From DATCKG01 sp036562385 (GTDB lineage: Bacteria > Bacillota > Sulfobacillia > Symbiobacteriales > Symbiobacteriaceae), in assembly GCA_036562385.1 (NCBI GenBank), contig DATCKG010000107.1:1-64000 (forward strand): a stretch of 64,000 nucleotides of DNA. Direction: 5' to 3'. Shown in pieces: positions 50,515 through 59,054 of the stretch; within the stretch, counting starts at the first letter, position 1; the number at the start of each line of letters is the position of its first letter. The position numbers were made by a program, and so were the translations under genes. The notes under the pieces were generated by a model that worked only from the letters and a program-made list of their open reading frames with translations, had not been told where the DNA came from and did not search any database.

Positions 50515-51173
50515 GTGTCACCCTCCTTCAGGGTTGCTTGGTTGCCCAGTACGTACGAAAGCATGAGCCCGCCGGCCAGAACGGGGTCCACGGCCGGGAC
50601 GCCCAGTTCGGCCTGGATCTTCGGCGCCATGCCGATGGTGACGAACCCCGTGCAAGCAAGCAGAATGACTTGCGCACCCGCGGCCACCAACTGGCGGGCA
50701 GCCGCCATGGATCGTTCGACGCCGCCTGGTTCCATCAGGTGGGTGGTGTTGCTGACGCCCTCGGGAACGCAGTGGGCGACAATCCGCTCACCCAGGACCC
50801 GGGCCACGGCAGCCGGAACGTCGGGGGTAATGGAGAGGACGCCGATCCGGCCTCCCAGCGCCAGCGCCAAGGCCGCACCTGCGGACCCCGCGCCCACCAC
50901 GGGAATCCTGACGGCGGCTCGTGTTTCTTCGAGCGCCGGGTCAGCGGCACAGCTAATGAAGATGGCGCGGGCGCCTTCCGCTTCCAGTTCCCGTGCAAGG
51001 GCCACAATCTTCGGTCGGGCAATTTCCTCGGTCGCGTCGTCGTAGATCCCATGGGGCTGGTCTGGAATGCACCGGCTCACGGTTTTCAGGCCGTATCGGG
51101 CCTCCAGAAGCCGGCCATGTCGGCTGAGTACTTCGGGATCGGAGATGGTAAGTACACGAATGAGGCCAATCAT
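50505..51173 (-). CDS. Asp/Glu/hydantoin racemase family protein
   Basis: A 222-residue protein of the cofactor-independent racemase superfamily. The two catalytic cysteines are Cys75 (IFISCAADPA) and Cys174 (VILLACTGF), at the expected spacing. GAGSAGAALALALG and ATVARVLGE-like blocks fit. The hydantoin racemase subgroup has a similar pattern; Asp or Glu racemase activity is also possible. It overlaps the AroM-like gene by four bases at its start (ATGA; GAGGTG upstream) and DUF917 by ten bases at its end, so translation is tightly coupled. Confidence 0.88.
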   Translation of the reverse strand: MIGLIRVLTISDPEVLSRHGRLLEARYGLKTVSRCIPDQPHGIYDDATEEIARPKIVALARELEAEGARAIFISCAADPALEETRAAVRIPVVGAGSAGAALALALGGRIGVLSITPDVPAAVARVLGERIVAHCVPEGVSNTTHLMEPGGVERSMAAARQLVAAGAQVILLACTGFVTIGMAPKIQAELGVPAVDPVLAGGLMLSYVLGNQATLKEGDTCS

Positions 51174-51853
51174 GCCAACACCTCCGCAGCCAGTCGGGCG
51201 ACGATGCTGCGAGCCAGCAGGACCGGAACACGTACCTCCGCCCTGACCAAATCTTTCATGGCCTTGGTGTAACCCATGCAGTCCAGCACCACATACTCGA
51301 CCGCGGTCTCGCGCAGCCTGCGAGCAGCCTCCCGCAAGTCCGAAAGGTCACCGTAAGGCGATCCTGCCTCTACGTGCAAATCAGAGGTCACACTGCTCCA
51401 CTTCTCGTAGGTCAGCTGCACTTGAGCAACCAGAGGGCAAATCACGCCTAGCCGGCTGCCGGCGGCAATGGCCCTTACGCCGCCGACAATCAGTCGTTCA
51501 GCTGTCAGGAGGGGCACTGTGTGCCGAAAGGGCGGGAACTCACCCGTGCAGACCAGCACGATCGCATCGACACCGGCCGCTTCCATCTCGTCGATAGCTG
51601 CCTGCATACGGGGCAAGATGTGGCGTTCTGCGATCACGGCGGAAGAGCCATCCCGCAGGCGGGTGATCAGGGTGTAGTCGCCGGGGCCGGGCCGCAGGTG
51701 GAGGATTTCCTCCGCCGTGAGACCATCCAAAGCACCGCGTTCGAGGGGTTCCACATCTCCGAGCAGAGGAAGCATTTCGGGTACCATGTCCACGCGGGGC
51801 GACTGGCCAATCGTAATCAGCCCCACCTTGGGGCGGGCGCGGAGCGTGGTCAT
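51170..51853 (-). CDS. AroM family protein
   Basis: I place the start at ATG 51853 (AAAGGAGG upstream), giving 227 residues; the longer frame adds a region rich in rare residues. The sequence KVGLITIGQSPRVDMVPEML, LVCTGEFPPF and VVLDCMGYTKAMKD matches AroM. The family has a racemase-like Rossmann pair and conserved cysteines (Cys102 and the one in LDCMGY). In E. coli aroM lies beside aroL and its function is unknown. Here it is the first gene of the operon and overlaps the racemase-like gene. Confidence 0.88.
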   Translation of the reverse strand: MTTLRARPKVGLITIGQSPRVDMVPEMLPLLGDVEPLERGALDGLTAEEILHLRPGPGDYTLITRLRDGSSAVIAERHILPRMQAAIDEMEAAGVDAIVLVCTGEFPPFRHTVPLLTAERLIVGGVRAIAAGSRLGVICPLVAQVQLTYEKWSSVTSDLHVEAGSPYGDLSDLREAARRLRETAVEYVVLDCMGYTKAMKDLVRAEVRVPVLLARSIVARLAAEVLA

Positions 51854-52002
51854 GCCTTCGTCCTCCTTTCCCAGCGTAATGGCGCACCTCCATGGCACCG
51901 CCGAGGTCGCGATCTTTGGCGCTTTACGGGTGTGACATGTCCTATTCGCTTCAGCAAACAAGTTAACTTCATATTTTGGGAACAAAAAACGCGGTTCGTG
52001 GC

Positions 52003-52017
52003 TGTGCACAGTGCACA
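52003..52017. promoter_or_regulatory. Perfect inverted repeat upstream of the AroM-led operon
   Basis: TGTGCACAGTGCACA is a perfect palindrome with a one-base centre. It sits between the pucR terminator and the aroM start (about 150 bases upstream). It is a good candidate operator for PucR or another regulator. TGTGCAC also occurs at 53835-53841 in the pucR leader. Confidence 0.45.
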
Positions 52018-52046
52018 AAAAAGGGGTGACCTCGCAAGGTCACCCC
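52017..52046 (-). terminator. Rho-independent terminator of pucR
   Basis: GGGGTGACCT/AGGTCACCCC (52023-52032 with 52037-52046), then TTTTTT on the minus strand. It lies directly after the stop at 52048. Confidence 0.92.
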
Positions 52047-52047
52047 A

Positions 52048-53715
52048 TCATCCCACCAAACGGCGAATCCGGAAGCAAACACCCAGCAGGAGGCGCACCT
52101 CCGGATTGTCCAGGTTCATTCCGAGCAGTTTTTCGGCCTTCCGAAGGCGATAGCGCACGGTATTTCGGTGCAGGAAGAGGCGTTCTGCCACTCGCACGTG
52201 GTTCCCGTCTTCCTCGCAATAGGTCTCCAGGGTGCTTAGAAGCGCCGTGCCGTTCTCCTCGTCGTACGCCACCAGCGGGCCCAGGTGTTCCCGTGCGAAA
52301 GCGGCTAACTCGTCCGGGTCCATTCGATGGAGAAGGCGGTACAGCCCCAGGTCCTGCCACAGGGTGATGCTGCCGTTTCCCCAGACCCGCCGGCCGATCT
52401 CAAGGGCTTCACGGGCTTCCTGCCAGCTTCGGTGCAACTCGAGCACATCGGGACGAGGGTTGCCGATGCCGATGGAGACGGAAATGGCGGAACGCTGGGC
52501 GCAGAGGTCTTCCTGGATCCGTTCAGCCAGACGACGGACCTCCTGGTGCCACGCCTCAAGCCGGGACACATGCGGCAGCACGAGGATTCCCTCGGCGCGA
52601 TACACGGCGATACTCTTTGGCGAAATGGCCTTCAGCAGGGTACGAACAACATCAAACACTCTGCTCTTTACCTCTCCGATCAGTTCCAGGCGTGTCTCCT
52701 GGGCCAGTCCGTCGATTCGGATCAGCATGGTTCCGTATTTGTCCGTAAGGTCCCAGCCGAAGTACCTGGCCCGCTGCTCGGCAATATCCCGTCGGGAGAT
52801 GCGGCCGGCAAGCAGATCGTCGACGAAGTCGCGGGCCAGGCGCCCCTGCGCTTCCTGCACCGCCCGGTCCTTGACCATTTCCAGGGCGACCAATGTGGCT
52901 GCTTGCTCGGCTGCCACAATCTCCAGGTCGCCCAGGGGGCGATTGCTCTCCAGAATGCAGACATAGCCTTCCAACTGATTGTCAATCAGAATCGGGCCTA
53001 TGACGCGCTTGCGATCCCCTTCGACCAGGGGCTCCAGCCTCAGCGGTTTCCTCTCTTCAGCCAACCGCTTGAGGAAGCCCAAATCCTCCAGTTTCTTGTA
53101 GGTTTCCGGAGGACTGCCGCCCAGACTCAGGGTCATCAGCCTGGTGGGGTCCAGGGTTCCATCGTGGGAGGATGCGCCAAGGAGACGGAGGTTGCGGTCT
53201 TCAATGGTGACTGGGTTGCCCACCAGACGGGCCAACGTCTCCGCAATGGCGCCGTAACCGCCACCTTCCAAGGCGACGCGGGTCAACTCCCGGTGAATCT
53301 CCTCCCCCTTGCGGAGCAGGGTGGCCTGGTGGTCCAGCAACGCTCTAACGATGGGGTCAATCATGTCGTGGCCGGAGACATGGGCCGGCCATTCAAACAG
53401 TGGCAGTGATCGAGCATTTGCCCGTTCGATCATCTCGGCCGGCAGTTGGTCGATGAACTGCCCTGTCTTGATAGCCAGAGCGGCCGCATTTCGATCGGCC
53501 AACTTGTCGATGAGGGCAATCAGCGCCTTTCGATCTTGGTGCAGGGCGTATCCGGTGGTGACAATCAACTCGCCACCCCGCATCCAGGGTGCAATATCCG
53601 GGACCTCCATGGTTGTCACAGACCTGACCTCCCGGTCGAGGCCTGCTTCTCCAGCACGAAGGGTAGCCAGGGAGAGCGCCCCCAGAGCCATCACGTCACG
53701 AACGGTAAGCGCCAC
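52048..53715 (-). CDS. PucR-family transcriptional regulator
   Basis: I place the start at GTG 53715 (GGGAGGTGAG upstream), giving 555 residues. An N-terminal PucR domain (ALTVRDVMALGALS; PDIAPWMRGGELIVTTGYAL) is followed by a GAF-like middle part and a CdaR GGDEF-like domain. The C-terminal helix-turn-helix is VAERLFLHRNTVRYRLRKAEKLLGM. PucR-type regulators are activators of purine/ureide and amino acid or amine catabolism. It ends at a strong terminator 195 bases before the operon of AroM, racemase, DUF917, DUF1177 and OPT genes on the same strand, so it probably controls them. Confidence 0.92.
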   Translation of the reverse strand: MALTVRDVMALGALSLATLRAGEAGLDREVRSVTTMEVPDIAPWMRGGELIVTTGYALHQDRKALIALIDKLADRNAAALAIKTGQFIDQLPAEMIERANARSLPLFEWPAHVSGHDMIDPIVRALLDHQATLLRKGEEIHRELTRVALEGGGYGAIAETLARLVGNPVTIEDRNLRLLGASSHDGTLDPTRLMTLSLGGSPPETYKKLEDLGFLKRLAEERKPLRLEPLVEGDRKRVIGPILIDNQLEGYVCILESNRPLGDLEIVAAEQAATLVALEMVKDRAVQEAQGRLARDFVDDLLAGRISRRDIAEQRARYFGWDLTDKYGTMLIRIDGLAQETRLELIGEVKSRVFDVVRTLLKAISPKSIAVYRAEGILVLPHVSRLEAWHQEVRRLAERIQEDLCAQRSAISVSIGIGNPRPDVLELHRSWQEAREALEIGRRVWGNGSITLWQDLGLYRLLHRMDPDELAAFAREHLGPLVAYDEENGTALLSTLETYCEEDGNHVRVAERLFLHRNTVRYRLRKAEKLLGMNLDNPEVRLLLGVCFRIRRLVG

Positions 53716-53850
53716 CGTCTCACCTCCCGCGAGCAAAATTGGACACAGACCCATCCCATCGGTTGGGCCACTGCGTTGAGCCACCGCCTCGTGGTTTTCG
53801 GGGAAGTCTGGAGTCATACCCTTCGTCCGTGACGTGTGCACGCAGTCTTA

Positions 53851-53866
53851 TTAATTGTCAAATTAA
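53851..53866. promoter_or_regulatory. Inverted repeat overlapping the candidate pucR promoter
   Basis: TTAATT-GTCA-AATTAA: perfect six-base arms with a four-base gap. It overlaps the proposed -10 box and could be an autoregulatory or repressor site. Confidence 0.35.
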
Positions 53867-53888
53867 CTAGGTACGCTACAGACTGCAA
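53860..53888 (-). promoter_or_regulatory. Candidate promoter of pucR
   Basis: On the minus strand, TTGCAG (53888-53883), 17 bases, TAATTT (53865-53860). It leaves a leader of about 138 bases before GTG 53715. Confidence 0.42.
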
Positions 53889-53950
53889 GATGGCGGCAAG
53901 AAGTCTCTGATGCGCAAACAAAAAGTGCTCCCCTTAGCAGGGAGGAGCAG

Positions 53951-53980
53951 GGCAGCCCCGCCACACCTGGCGGGGCTGCC
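53951..53980 (-). terminator. Hairpin after the DUF255 gene
   Basis: GGCAGCCCCGCCA (53951-53963) pairs perfectly with TGGCGGGGCTGCC (53968-53980). It lies 83 bases beyond the stop at 54063 on the minus strand. There is no clear T-run. Confidence 0.6.
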
Positions 53981-54062
53981 TGAGTCGTCGGCTTCCACTT
54001 GACACCATAGCCGCTCGGGGCGTGTGCCTTGTTGATGATCATCGGGCGGGGTTCGGCCCTGG

Positions 54063-56114
54063 TCAGGGATTCGCAAGGTATGCCCTGGCCTCTTCCCAGG
54101 AGGTAAGCGGCGGGGAACAGGTGAAGTTCCGGCAGACGTAGATGGTGGGGTGATGATCCTTCGGCATCTTTCCAGCCCAGATGGGCACGTCTGACCGTGG
54201 GCTGTCTGTCCGGGTCAGTACCAGATTGGGCACGTAGAGGCGGCCCAGTTCCTTCAGCCATTCCTCGGGTGCCGGTCCTACCAGCGTAACCTCCGTGGGA
54301 CCGCTGAGGTAAAGATCCAGGGCCAGCAGCAGGGTGGCGCAGGCGCCCGGCATCCGCTCCATCTGCTGGCGGTGGGCCCGGAAGACGGCCTCGGGAATCT
54401 CCCGGAAGGTATCGTCACCTGTAAAGGGGAGCAGGCGCAGGAGCGTCATGACGGCTACGCCGGTGCCGGAGGGGGTTGACCCGTCGGAGGTGTCGCGGGG
54501 GCGGTGCAGCAATGGTTCGCCGTCGGCCGGGGTGAGGTGGAAGGCGCCGCTGCCATCGTAGAAGCGGCGGATCGTTTCCCGGGCCAGGCGGTTGGCCTCC
54601 TGCAGATGCTTCTCGTCAAAGGTGGCCTCGTACAGGTCCAGCAGGGCAGCGGCCATGAAGGCGTAGTCCTCCAGAAAGCCCGGTATGCCGGACTGCCCGT
54701 CCCGGAACCGCCTGAGCAGGCCGCCTTTGCCGTCCGTGAGCCGCTGCAGGATAAACTGCGCAGCCTTTTCGGCGGCTTCGGTGTAGCGGGGTTCCCGGAA
54801 AATCCGCCCGGCCCGGGCCAGGGCGGAGATCATCAGGGCATTCCAGGCAGTAAGGACCTTTTCATCCCGAAAGGGCGGTACCCGCCGCTGCCGGTAGGCG
54901 AGCATTTTCCGGCGACCCTCTTCGAGGCGCCGGCCTACCTCCGCCTCGGACAGCCCGAACTGCCGGGCCAGTTCCTCCGGCGTGGCCGCCACATGCAGCA
55001 CCGTCTTGCCCGTCGCCTCGAAGTTGCCCTCTGGGGTGACGCCGTAGTACCGGCACATCAGGTCTGCCAGGTCGGGGCCCACTGCCGCCTCTACATCGGC
55101 CGGGTCGAAGAGGAAATACTTGCCCTCCTCGCCCTCCGAGTCGGCATCGGTGGTAGAGTAGAAGGCCCCCTCCGGATGGGTCATCTCCCGCAGCACGTAC
55201 TCCAGCGTTTCCAACGCGATGCGCCGGAACAGGGGGTCACCGGTAAGCTGCCAGGCCTGGAGATAGACCGGCGGGAGGAGTGCATTGTCGTAAAGCATCT
55301 TTTCGAAATGAGGCACGGCCCAGCGTTCATCCACGGAATAGCGGTGAAAGCCGCCCCCCAGTTGGTCGTAGATGCCCCCTTCGCCCATTTTCCGGAGGGT
55401 GAGGGTGACCCGCTCCAGGGCCAGGTTATCGCCGGTGCGGCGGTGGTGGCGAAGGAGCAGTTCCAGGCAGGCGGTGTTGGGGAACTTGGGCGCTCCGCCG
55501 AAACCGCCGTGGACCGGGTCCGTACGCCTCAGCAGGGCTCGTCCGGCGTGGGTGAGGGTCTCCGCGTCCGGCAGGTTCGGATCCGGCGGCACCAGGGAAT
55601 CGACCCGGGCGATGGCCTGGCTCCAGTTTTCGGAAACGCGTACAACCTCCTCCGGTTTTTCCTGCCACGCACGGGCCAGGGCCAGAAGTAGTTGTCGAAA
55701 TCCCGGCCGGCCGTAGCGTTCGTTGGGGGGAAAGTAGGTCCCCACGTAAAAGGGTTTCTGTTCCGGCGTAAGCCAGACCGACAGCGGCCATCCGCCCCCG
55801 CCGGTCACCAGCTGGCAAATGGTCTGGTAAAGATGATCCAGGTCAGGTCGCTCCTCACGGTCCACCTTGATGCAGACGAAGTGCTTGTTCAGGATGGCGG
55901 CGATGTCCGGGTCGGAAAAGGACTCCCGCTCCATGACGTGGCACCAGTGGCACGCGGCATAGCCGATGCTCAGGAAGATGGGTTTCTGTTCCGCTTTGGC
56001 TTTCTGCAGAGCCTCTTCTCCCCAGGGATACCAGTCCACCGGGTTATAGGCATGCTGCTGGAGATATGGCGATGCCTCGTGGATGAGGCGATTGGGTTGG
56101 CGGATCTCCCCCAT
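54063..56114 (-). CDS. DUF255 thioredoxin-domain protein (YyaL/SSP411-like)
   Basis: A 683-residue protein. The N-terminal thioredoxin-like domain has YAACHWCHVMERESFSD (Cys55, Cys58), with KVDREERPDL and GGGGWPLSVWLTP, the strict DUF255 signature. The rest is an alpha/alpha-barrel related to N-acylglucosamine 2-epimerases (YDQLGGGFHRYSVDERW, PHFEKMLYDNALL). Family members are common in bacteria and archaea; their reaction is not established. GGGAGG precedes ATG 56114. The gene is monocistronic and not obviously linked to the neighbouring pathways. Confidence 0.93.
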   Translation of the reverse strand: MGEIRQPNRLIHEASPYLQQHAYNPVDWYPWGEEALQKAKAEQKPIFLSIGYAACHWCHVMERESFSDPDIAAILNKHFVCIKVDREERPDLDHLYQTICQLVTGGGGWPLSVWLTPEQKPFYVGTYFPPNERYGRPGFRQLLLALARAWQEKPEEVVRVSENWSQAIARVDSLVPPDPNLPDAETLTHAGRALLRRTDPVHGGFGGAPKFPNTACLELLLRHHRRTGDNLALERVTLTLRKMGEGGIYDQLGGGFHRYSVDERWAVPHFEKMLYDNALLPPVYLQAWQLTGDPLFRRIALETLEYVLREMTHPEGAFYSTTDADSEGEEGKYFLFDPADVEAAVGPDLADLMCRYYGVTPEGNFEATGKTVLHVAATPEELARQFGLSEAEVGRRLEEGRRKMLAYRQRRVPPFRDEKVLTAWNALMISALARAGRIFREPRYTEAAEKAAQFILQRLTDGKGGLLRRFRDGQSGIPGFLEDYAFMAAALLDLYEATFDEKHLQEANRLARETIRRFYDGSGAFHLTPADGEPLLHRPRDTSDGSTPSGTGVAVMTLLRLLPFTGDDTFREIPEAVFRAHRQQMERMPGACATLLLALDLYLSGPTEVTLVGPAPEEWLKELGRLYVPNLVLTRTDSPRSDVPIWAGKMPKDHHPTIYVCRNFTCSPPLTSWEEARAYLANP

Positions 56115-56318
56115 GGGATCAACCTCCCTTTTGCCGCCGGGGGATATGGTCTGCCAGGCACGGTGGCCCGGAGACGTTGGCTACCTATAGTATCAGCAAG
56201 CGCTTTTTCTCTCCATGCCCGCCGCTTGACGCAGTCGGACGTTTTGTGTTTTTGAGACGAAAGGGTACACAGACGAGTAACGGGCTCCACGCAGCCCGTC
56301 GCGCTCCCAAGTCTTGGT

Positions 56319-56350
56319 CGGAGGCCGTCAGGCCTCCGGTTTCTTTTTTG
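56319..56350 (+). terminator. Orphan intrinsic terminator
   Basis: CGGAGGCC-GTCA-GGCCTCCG (56319-56338) followed by GTTTCTTTTTTG. It is a textbook terminator on the plus strand, yet no plus-strand gene precedes it within 56 kb-56.3 kb; the nearest upstream gene is on the minus strand. Confidence 0.85.
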
Positions 56351-56410
56351 TTGGGGGCCATCCTTACGATTTGATCTGATTTGTGATCTGCTGAGTTGCC
56401 AAAAGTACTA

Positions 56411-56440
56411 TTGCGTTCCCGAAATGAATACGGGTAAAGT
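56411..56440 (+). promoter_or_regulatory. Candidate promoter of the gluconate operon
   Basis: TTGCGT (56411-56416), 18 bases, TAAAGT (56435-56440). The spacer contains CCCG..CGGG, a small inverted repeat that could be an operator. Leader to GTG 56512 is about 65 bases. Confidence 0.48.
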
Positions 56441-56511
56441 GGAGACAAAACGTTCCTCCGTAAACAACAGTCAAAGACGAAAACATTTTTCACCAAAGGG
56501 GGCAGTGAACG

Positions 56512-57372
56512 GTGGAGCGCAGCAGTGAGCCCGGCGGGTGTCTTCATCGTCTCCGCAGCATTCTTGACACCCTCAAACATGCCGAGCGGCGGGCGGCAGA
56601 GTACATCCTCCGGCAGCCCCACGAGATCATTCACCTGTCCATCAGTGAACTGGCCGAACGCTGTGGCGCCAGCGAGACGACCATCTTCCGGCTTTGCCGA
56701 CGGCTCGGTTTCTCCGGATACCAGGGCATGAAGATCTCCCTGGCCCGGGACTTGGTGGAACCGCTGGCTCTGATTCACGAAGAGGTCATAGAGGGAGACA
56801 GCCCCTGGGCGGTCACCCAAAAAGTGTTTCAGTCTACCATGCGGAGCCTGGCGGACACCTTGAAAGTCCTGTCACCTCAGGAGCTGGAACGGGCGGCTTC
56901 TGTCTTTGTCAAGGCTCGTAAGGTGGAGTTTTACGGGGTAGGCGGCTCCGGGATCGTGGCACTGGACGCGATGCACAAGTTCATGCGCACCGGGTTGCTG
57001 TGCGCCGCCTACACCGACCCTCACCTGCAGGTGATGAGTGCCTCGCTGCTGGGTCCGGAGGACGTGGCCGTGGGGATTTCTCACTCAGGGAGCAGCAAGG
57101 ACACGGTGGAGGCCCTGGAGGTCGCGAAAAAGGCAGGAGCCACCACGGTGGCCATCACCGACAAGGCCCGCTCGCCCATCGTGAAAGTGGCGGACATCGT
57201 GCTTTGTACCGCCTCCGCTGAAACCGGGTTCCGTACCGAGGCCATGGCTTCCCGCGTGTGCCAGCTCGCCATTATCGACAGTCTCTTCGTCGCCGTAGGG
57301 CTCGCCCGGAAGGAGGCCACGCTGGCCAGCGTCCAGCGTGTCCGGGAAGCGATCGCCCTGAAGCGGTATTAG
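56512..57372 (+). CDS. RpiR/MurR-family transcriptional regulator (HTH + SIS)
   Basis: A 286-residue regulator. The N-terminal RpiR helix-turn-helix has HLSISELAERCGASETTIFRLCRRLGFSGYQGMK, and the C-terminal SIS sugar-phosphate-binding domain has KVEFYGVGGSGIVALD, GISHSGSSKDTVEAL and ATTVAITDKARSP. Such proteins sense sugar phosphates. The next genes are gluconokinase, gluconate permease and 6-phosphogluconate dehydrogenase, so it is probably the gluconate-operon regulator sensing 6-phosphogluconate, replacing GntR of Bacillus. The GTG start follows AAGGGGG. Confidence 0.93.
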   Translation: MERSSEPGGCLHRLRSILDTLKHAERRAAEYILRQPHEIIHLSISELAERCGASETTIFRLCRRLGFSGYQGMKISLARDLVEPLALIHEEVIEGDSPWAVTQKVFQSTMRSLADTLKVLSPQELERAASVFVKARKVEFYGVGGSGIVALDAMHKFMRTGLLCAAYTDPHLQVMSASLLGPEDVAVGISHSGSSKDTVEALEVAKKAGATTVAITDKARSPIVKVADIVLCTASAETGFRTEAMASRVCQLAIIDSLFVAVGLARKEATLASVQRVREAIALKRY

Positions 57373-57409
57373 CGTGCAGACGACCGACCCGAATCCGGAG
57401 GTGCGCAGG

Positions 57410-58933
57410 ATGTATGTGATCGGAGCCGATATCGGCACCACCAGTGCCAAGGCGATCCTCTTCGACCTGGATGGGCGCATTGTGGCCAGCCACAGCGTCG
57501 AGTACCCTCTCTACACCCCACGTCCGGGCTGGGCAGAGCAGGACCCGGTGGAGATCCTCGAGGCGGTGGTTCAAAGCATCCGGGAGACGGTGGCCGCGGC
57601 CAGAGTCGACCCGGCTCAGGTGGCGGCGGTAGGTTTCTCCAGTGCCATGCACAGCCTGATTCCCCTGGACGGTCAGTTCCAGCCCCTCGGTCGGGCTCTC
57701 ATCTGGGCCGACAACCGGGCCGCCGAGCAGGCGAATCGAATCAAGCGGGAAATGGGCGGTCACGAGATCTACCGGCGGACCGGGACCCCAATCCATCCCA
57801 TGTCCCCGCTGACAAAGTTGCTGTGGATCAAGGAGCAACAGCCGGACCTCTTCCAGCGAGCCCGGTATTGGGCGGGACTGAAAGAGTTCGTGCTGCACCG
57901 GCTCACCGGCCAGTGGGTGATGGATATCGGCCTGGCCTCCGCTACCGGTCTTTTCAACTTGGAGCGGCTGGACTGGGATGAGGAGGCCCTCGCCCTGACC
58001 GGGGTACGTCGGGAGCAACTGCCCAACCCGGTGGATACCACCCACGTTCTCCGGGGCGTAAAGCCGGATTATGCCCGGGCGATGGGCCTGCCGGCGGGGG
58101 TGGTGCTGGTGGCGGGTGCGGGGGATGGCACCCTTTCAAACCTCGGCACCGGCGCGATTGAGCGGGGGGTGGTGGCAGCCACCATCGGGACATCGGGCGC
58201 CATCCGGCAGGTGACAAACAGGCCGGTGACAGACCCCAGCGGCCGGACCTTCTGTTATGCCCTGACCCGAAATCACTGGGTGGTCGGCGGTGCCATCTCC
58301 AACGGTGGCATCGTCCTGCGCTGGTTCCGGGACAACTTTGCCGGAGAGGAGAAGACCGTTGCCCGCCTGCTGGGGGAAGATCCCTATGATGTGATCACGC
58401 GGTATGCAGCCCGGGTCGAACCAGGAGCCGGTGGCTTGATCTTGCTTCCTTTTCTCAGCGGGGAGCGGGCGCCATACTGGAATGCCAACGCCCGAGGCGT
58501 GCTCTTCGGACTGGCCCTCCACCACACCCGGGCGCACATGGCCCGGGCCGTCCTGGAGTCGGTGATCTACGCCATGTACAGCGTCCATCAGGCGTTGGAG
58601 GAGCAGGCCGGGCCCAGCGTGGAGATCCGGGCCACCGGTGGCTTTGCCCGGTCGCCTCTGTGGCTGCAGATCATGGCGGACGTCTTCGGGCGGGAAGTGG
58701 TGGTGGCCGAGAGCCATGAGAGTTCCTGTCTGGGTGCCGCGGTGCTGGCCATGGTCGGGACGGACCTGGTCCCGGGCCTCCAGGTGGTGCATCGGATGGT
58801 CCGTACCCGGGAGCGGCGGATGCCGAACCCGTCGGCCCATGCGGTCTATCAGGAGTTGTTCTCGCTCTATCAGCAGGTCTACCGCCAGACCGAACAGGCC
58901 ATGGATGCGATTGCCGCTTTCCAGCGCCGCTGA
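57410..58933 (+). CDS. gntK: Gluconokinase (FGGY family)
   Basis: I place the start at ATG 57410, directly after GGAGGTG, giving 507 residues. ATP-dependent phosphorylation of D-gluconate to 6-phosphogluconate. Motifs: IGADIGTTSAKAILFDLDG (phosphate loop), GFSSAMHSLIPLD, ALIWADNRA, ATIGTSGAIRQV and AGGLILLPFLSGERAPYWN. The length and the ERAPYW motif match the Bacillus-type long gluconokinase (about 510), not the short P-loop kinase of enteric bacteria. It is the second gene of the gluconate operon, 37 bases after the regulator. Confidence 0.95.
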   Translation: MYVIGADIGTTSAKAILFDLDGRIVASHSVEYPLYTPRPGWAEQDPVEILEAVVQSIRETVAAARVDPAQVAAVGFSSAMHSLIPLDGQFQPLGRALIWADNRAAEQANRIKREMGGHEIYRRTGTPIHPMSPLTKLLWIKEQQPDLFQRARYWAGLKEFVLHRLTGQWVMDIGLASATGLFNLERLDWDEEALALTGVRREQLPNPVDTTHVLRGVKPDYARAMGLPAGVVLVAGAGDGTLSNLGTGAIERGVVAATIGTSGAIRQVTNRPVTDPSGRTFCYALTRNHWVVGGAISNGGIVLRWFRDNFAGEEKTVARLLGEDPYDVITRYAARVEPGAGGLILLPFLSGERAPYWNANARGVLFGLALHHTRAHMARAVLESVIYAMYSVHQALEEQAGPSVEIRATGGFARSPLWLQIMADVFGREVVVAESHESSCLGAAVLAMVGTDLVPGLQVVHRMVRTRERRMPNPSAHAVYQELFSLYQQVYRQTEQAMDAIAAFQRR

Positions 58934-59054
58934 GGCGCTGTGAAGTCAGGATCCGCCACAGGGGGTGGGATATCGGGAAATTCTGGGCCCATCTCACCGC
59001 GCCGGCCCTCACCATAAGTACCCTGCGATACATTGCGAAACGGAGGAAGGGAGA

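Larger units (their letters stand above)
53716..54062. other. Intergenic region between pucR and the DUF255 gene
   Basis: About 347 bases. It holds the candidate pucR promoter and the TTAATT inverted repeat at 53851-53866, plus a hairpin at 53951-53980 that ends the upstream minus-strand gene. TGTGCAC occurs at 53835. I see no further gene. Confidence 0.5.
56115..56511. other. Intergenic region with candidate leader RNA upstream of the gluconate operon
   Basis: About 400 bases. On the plus strand it contains a stem (ACGGGCT/AGCCCGT, 56280-56299), then a strong intrinsic terminator at 56319-56350, then the candidate operon promoter at 56411-56440. No gene lies upstream on this strand to need a terminator, so a short RNA may be made here. 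TTGACG at 56226-56231 could be a -35 but no good -10 follows. Confidence 0.4.
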
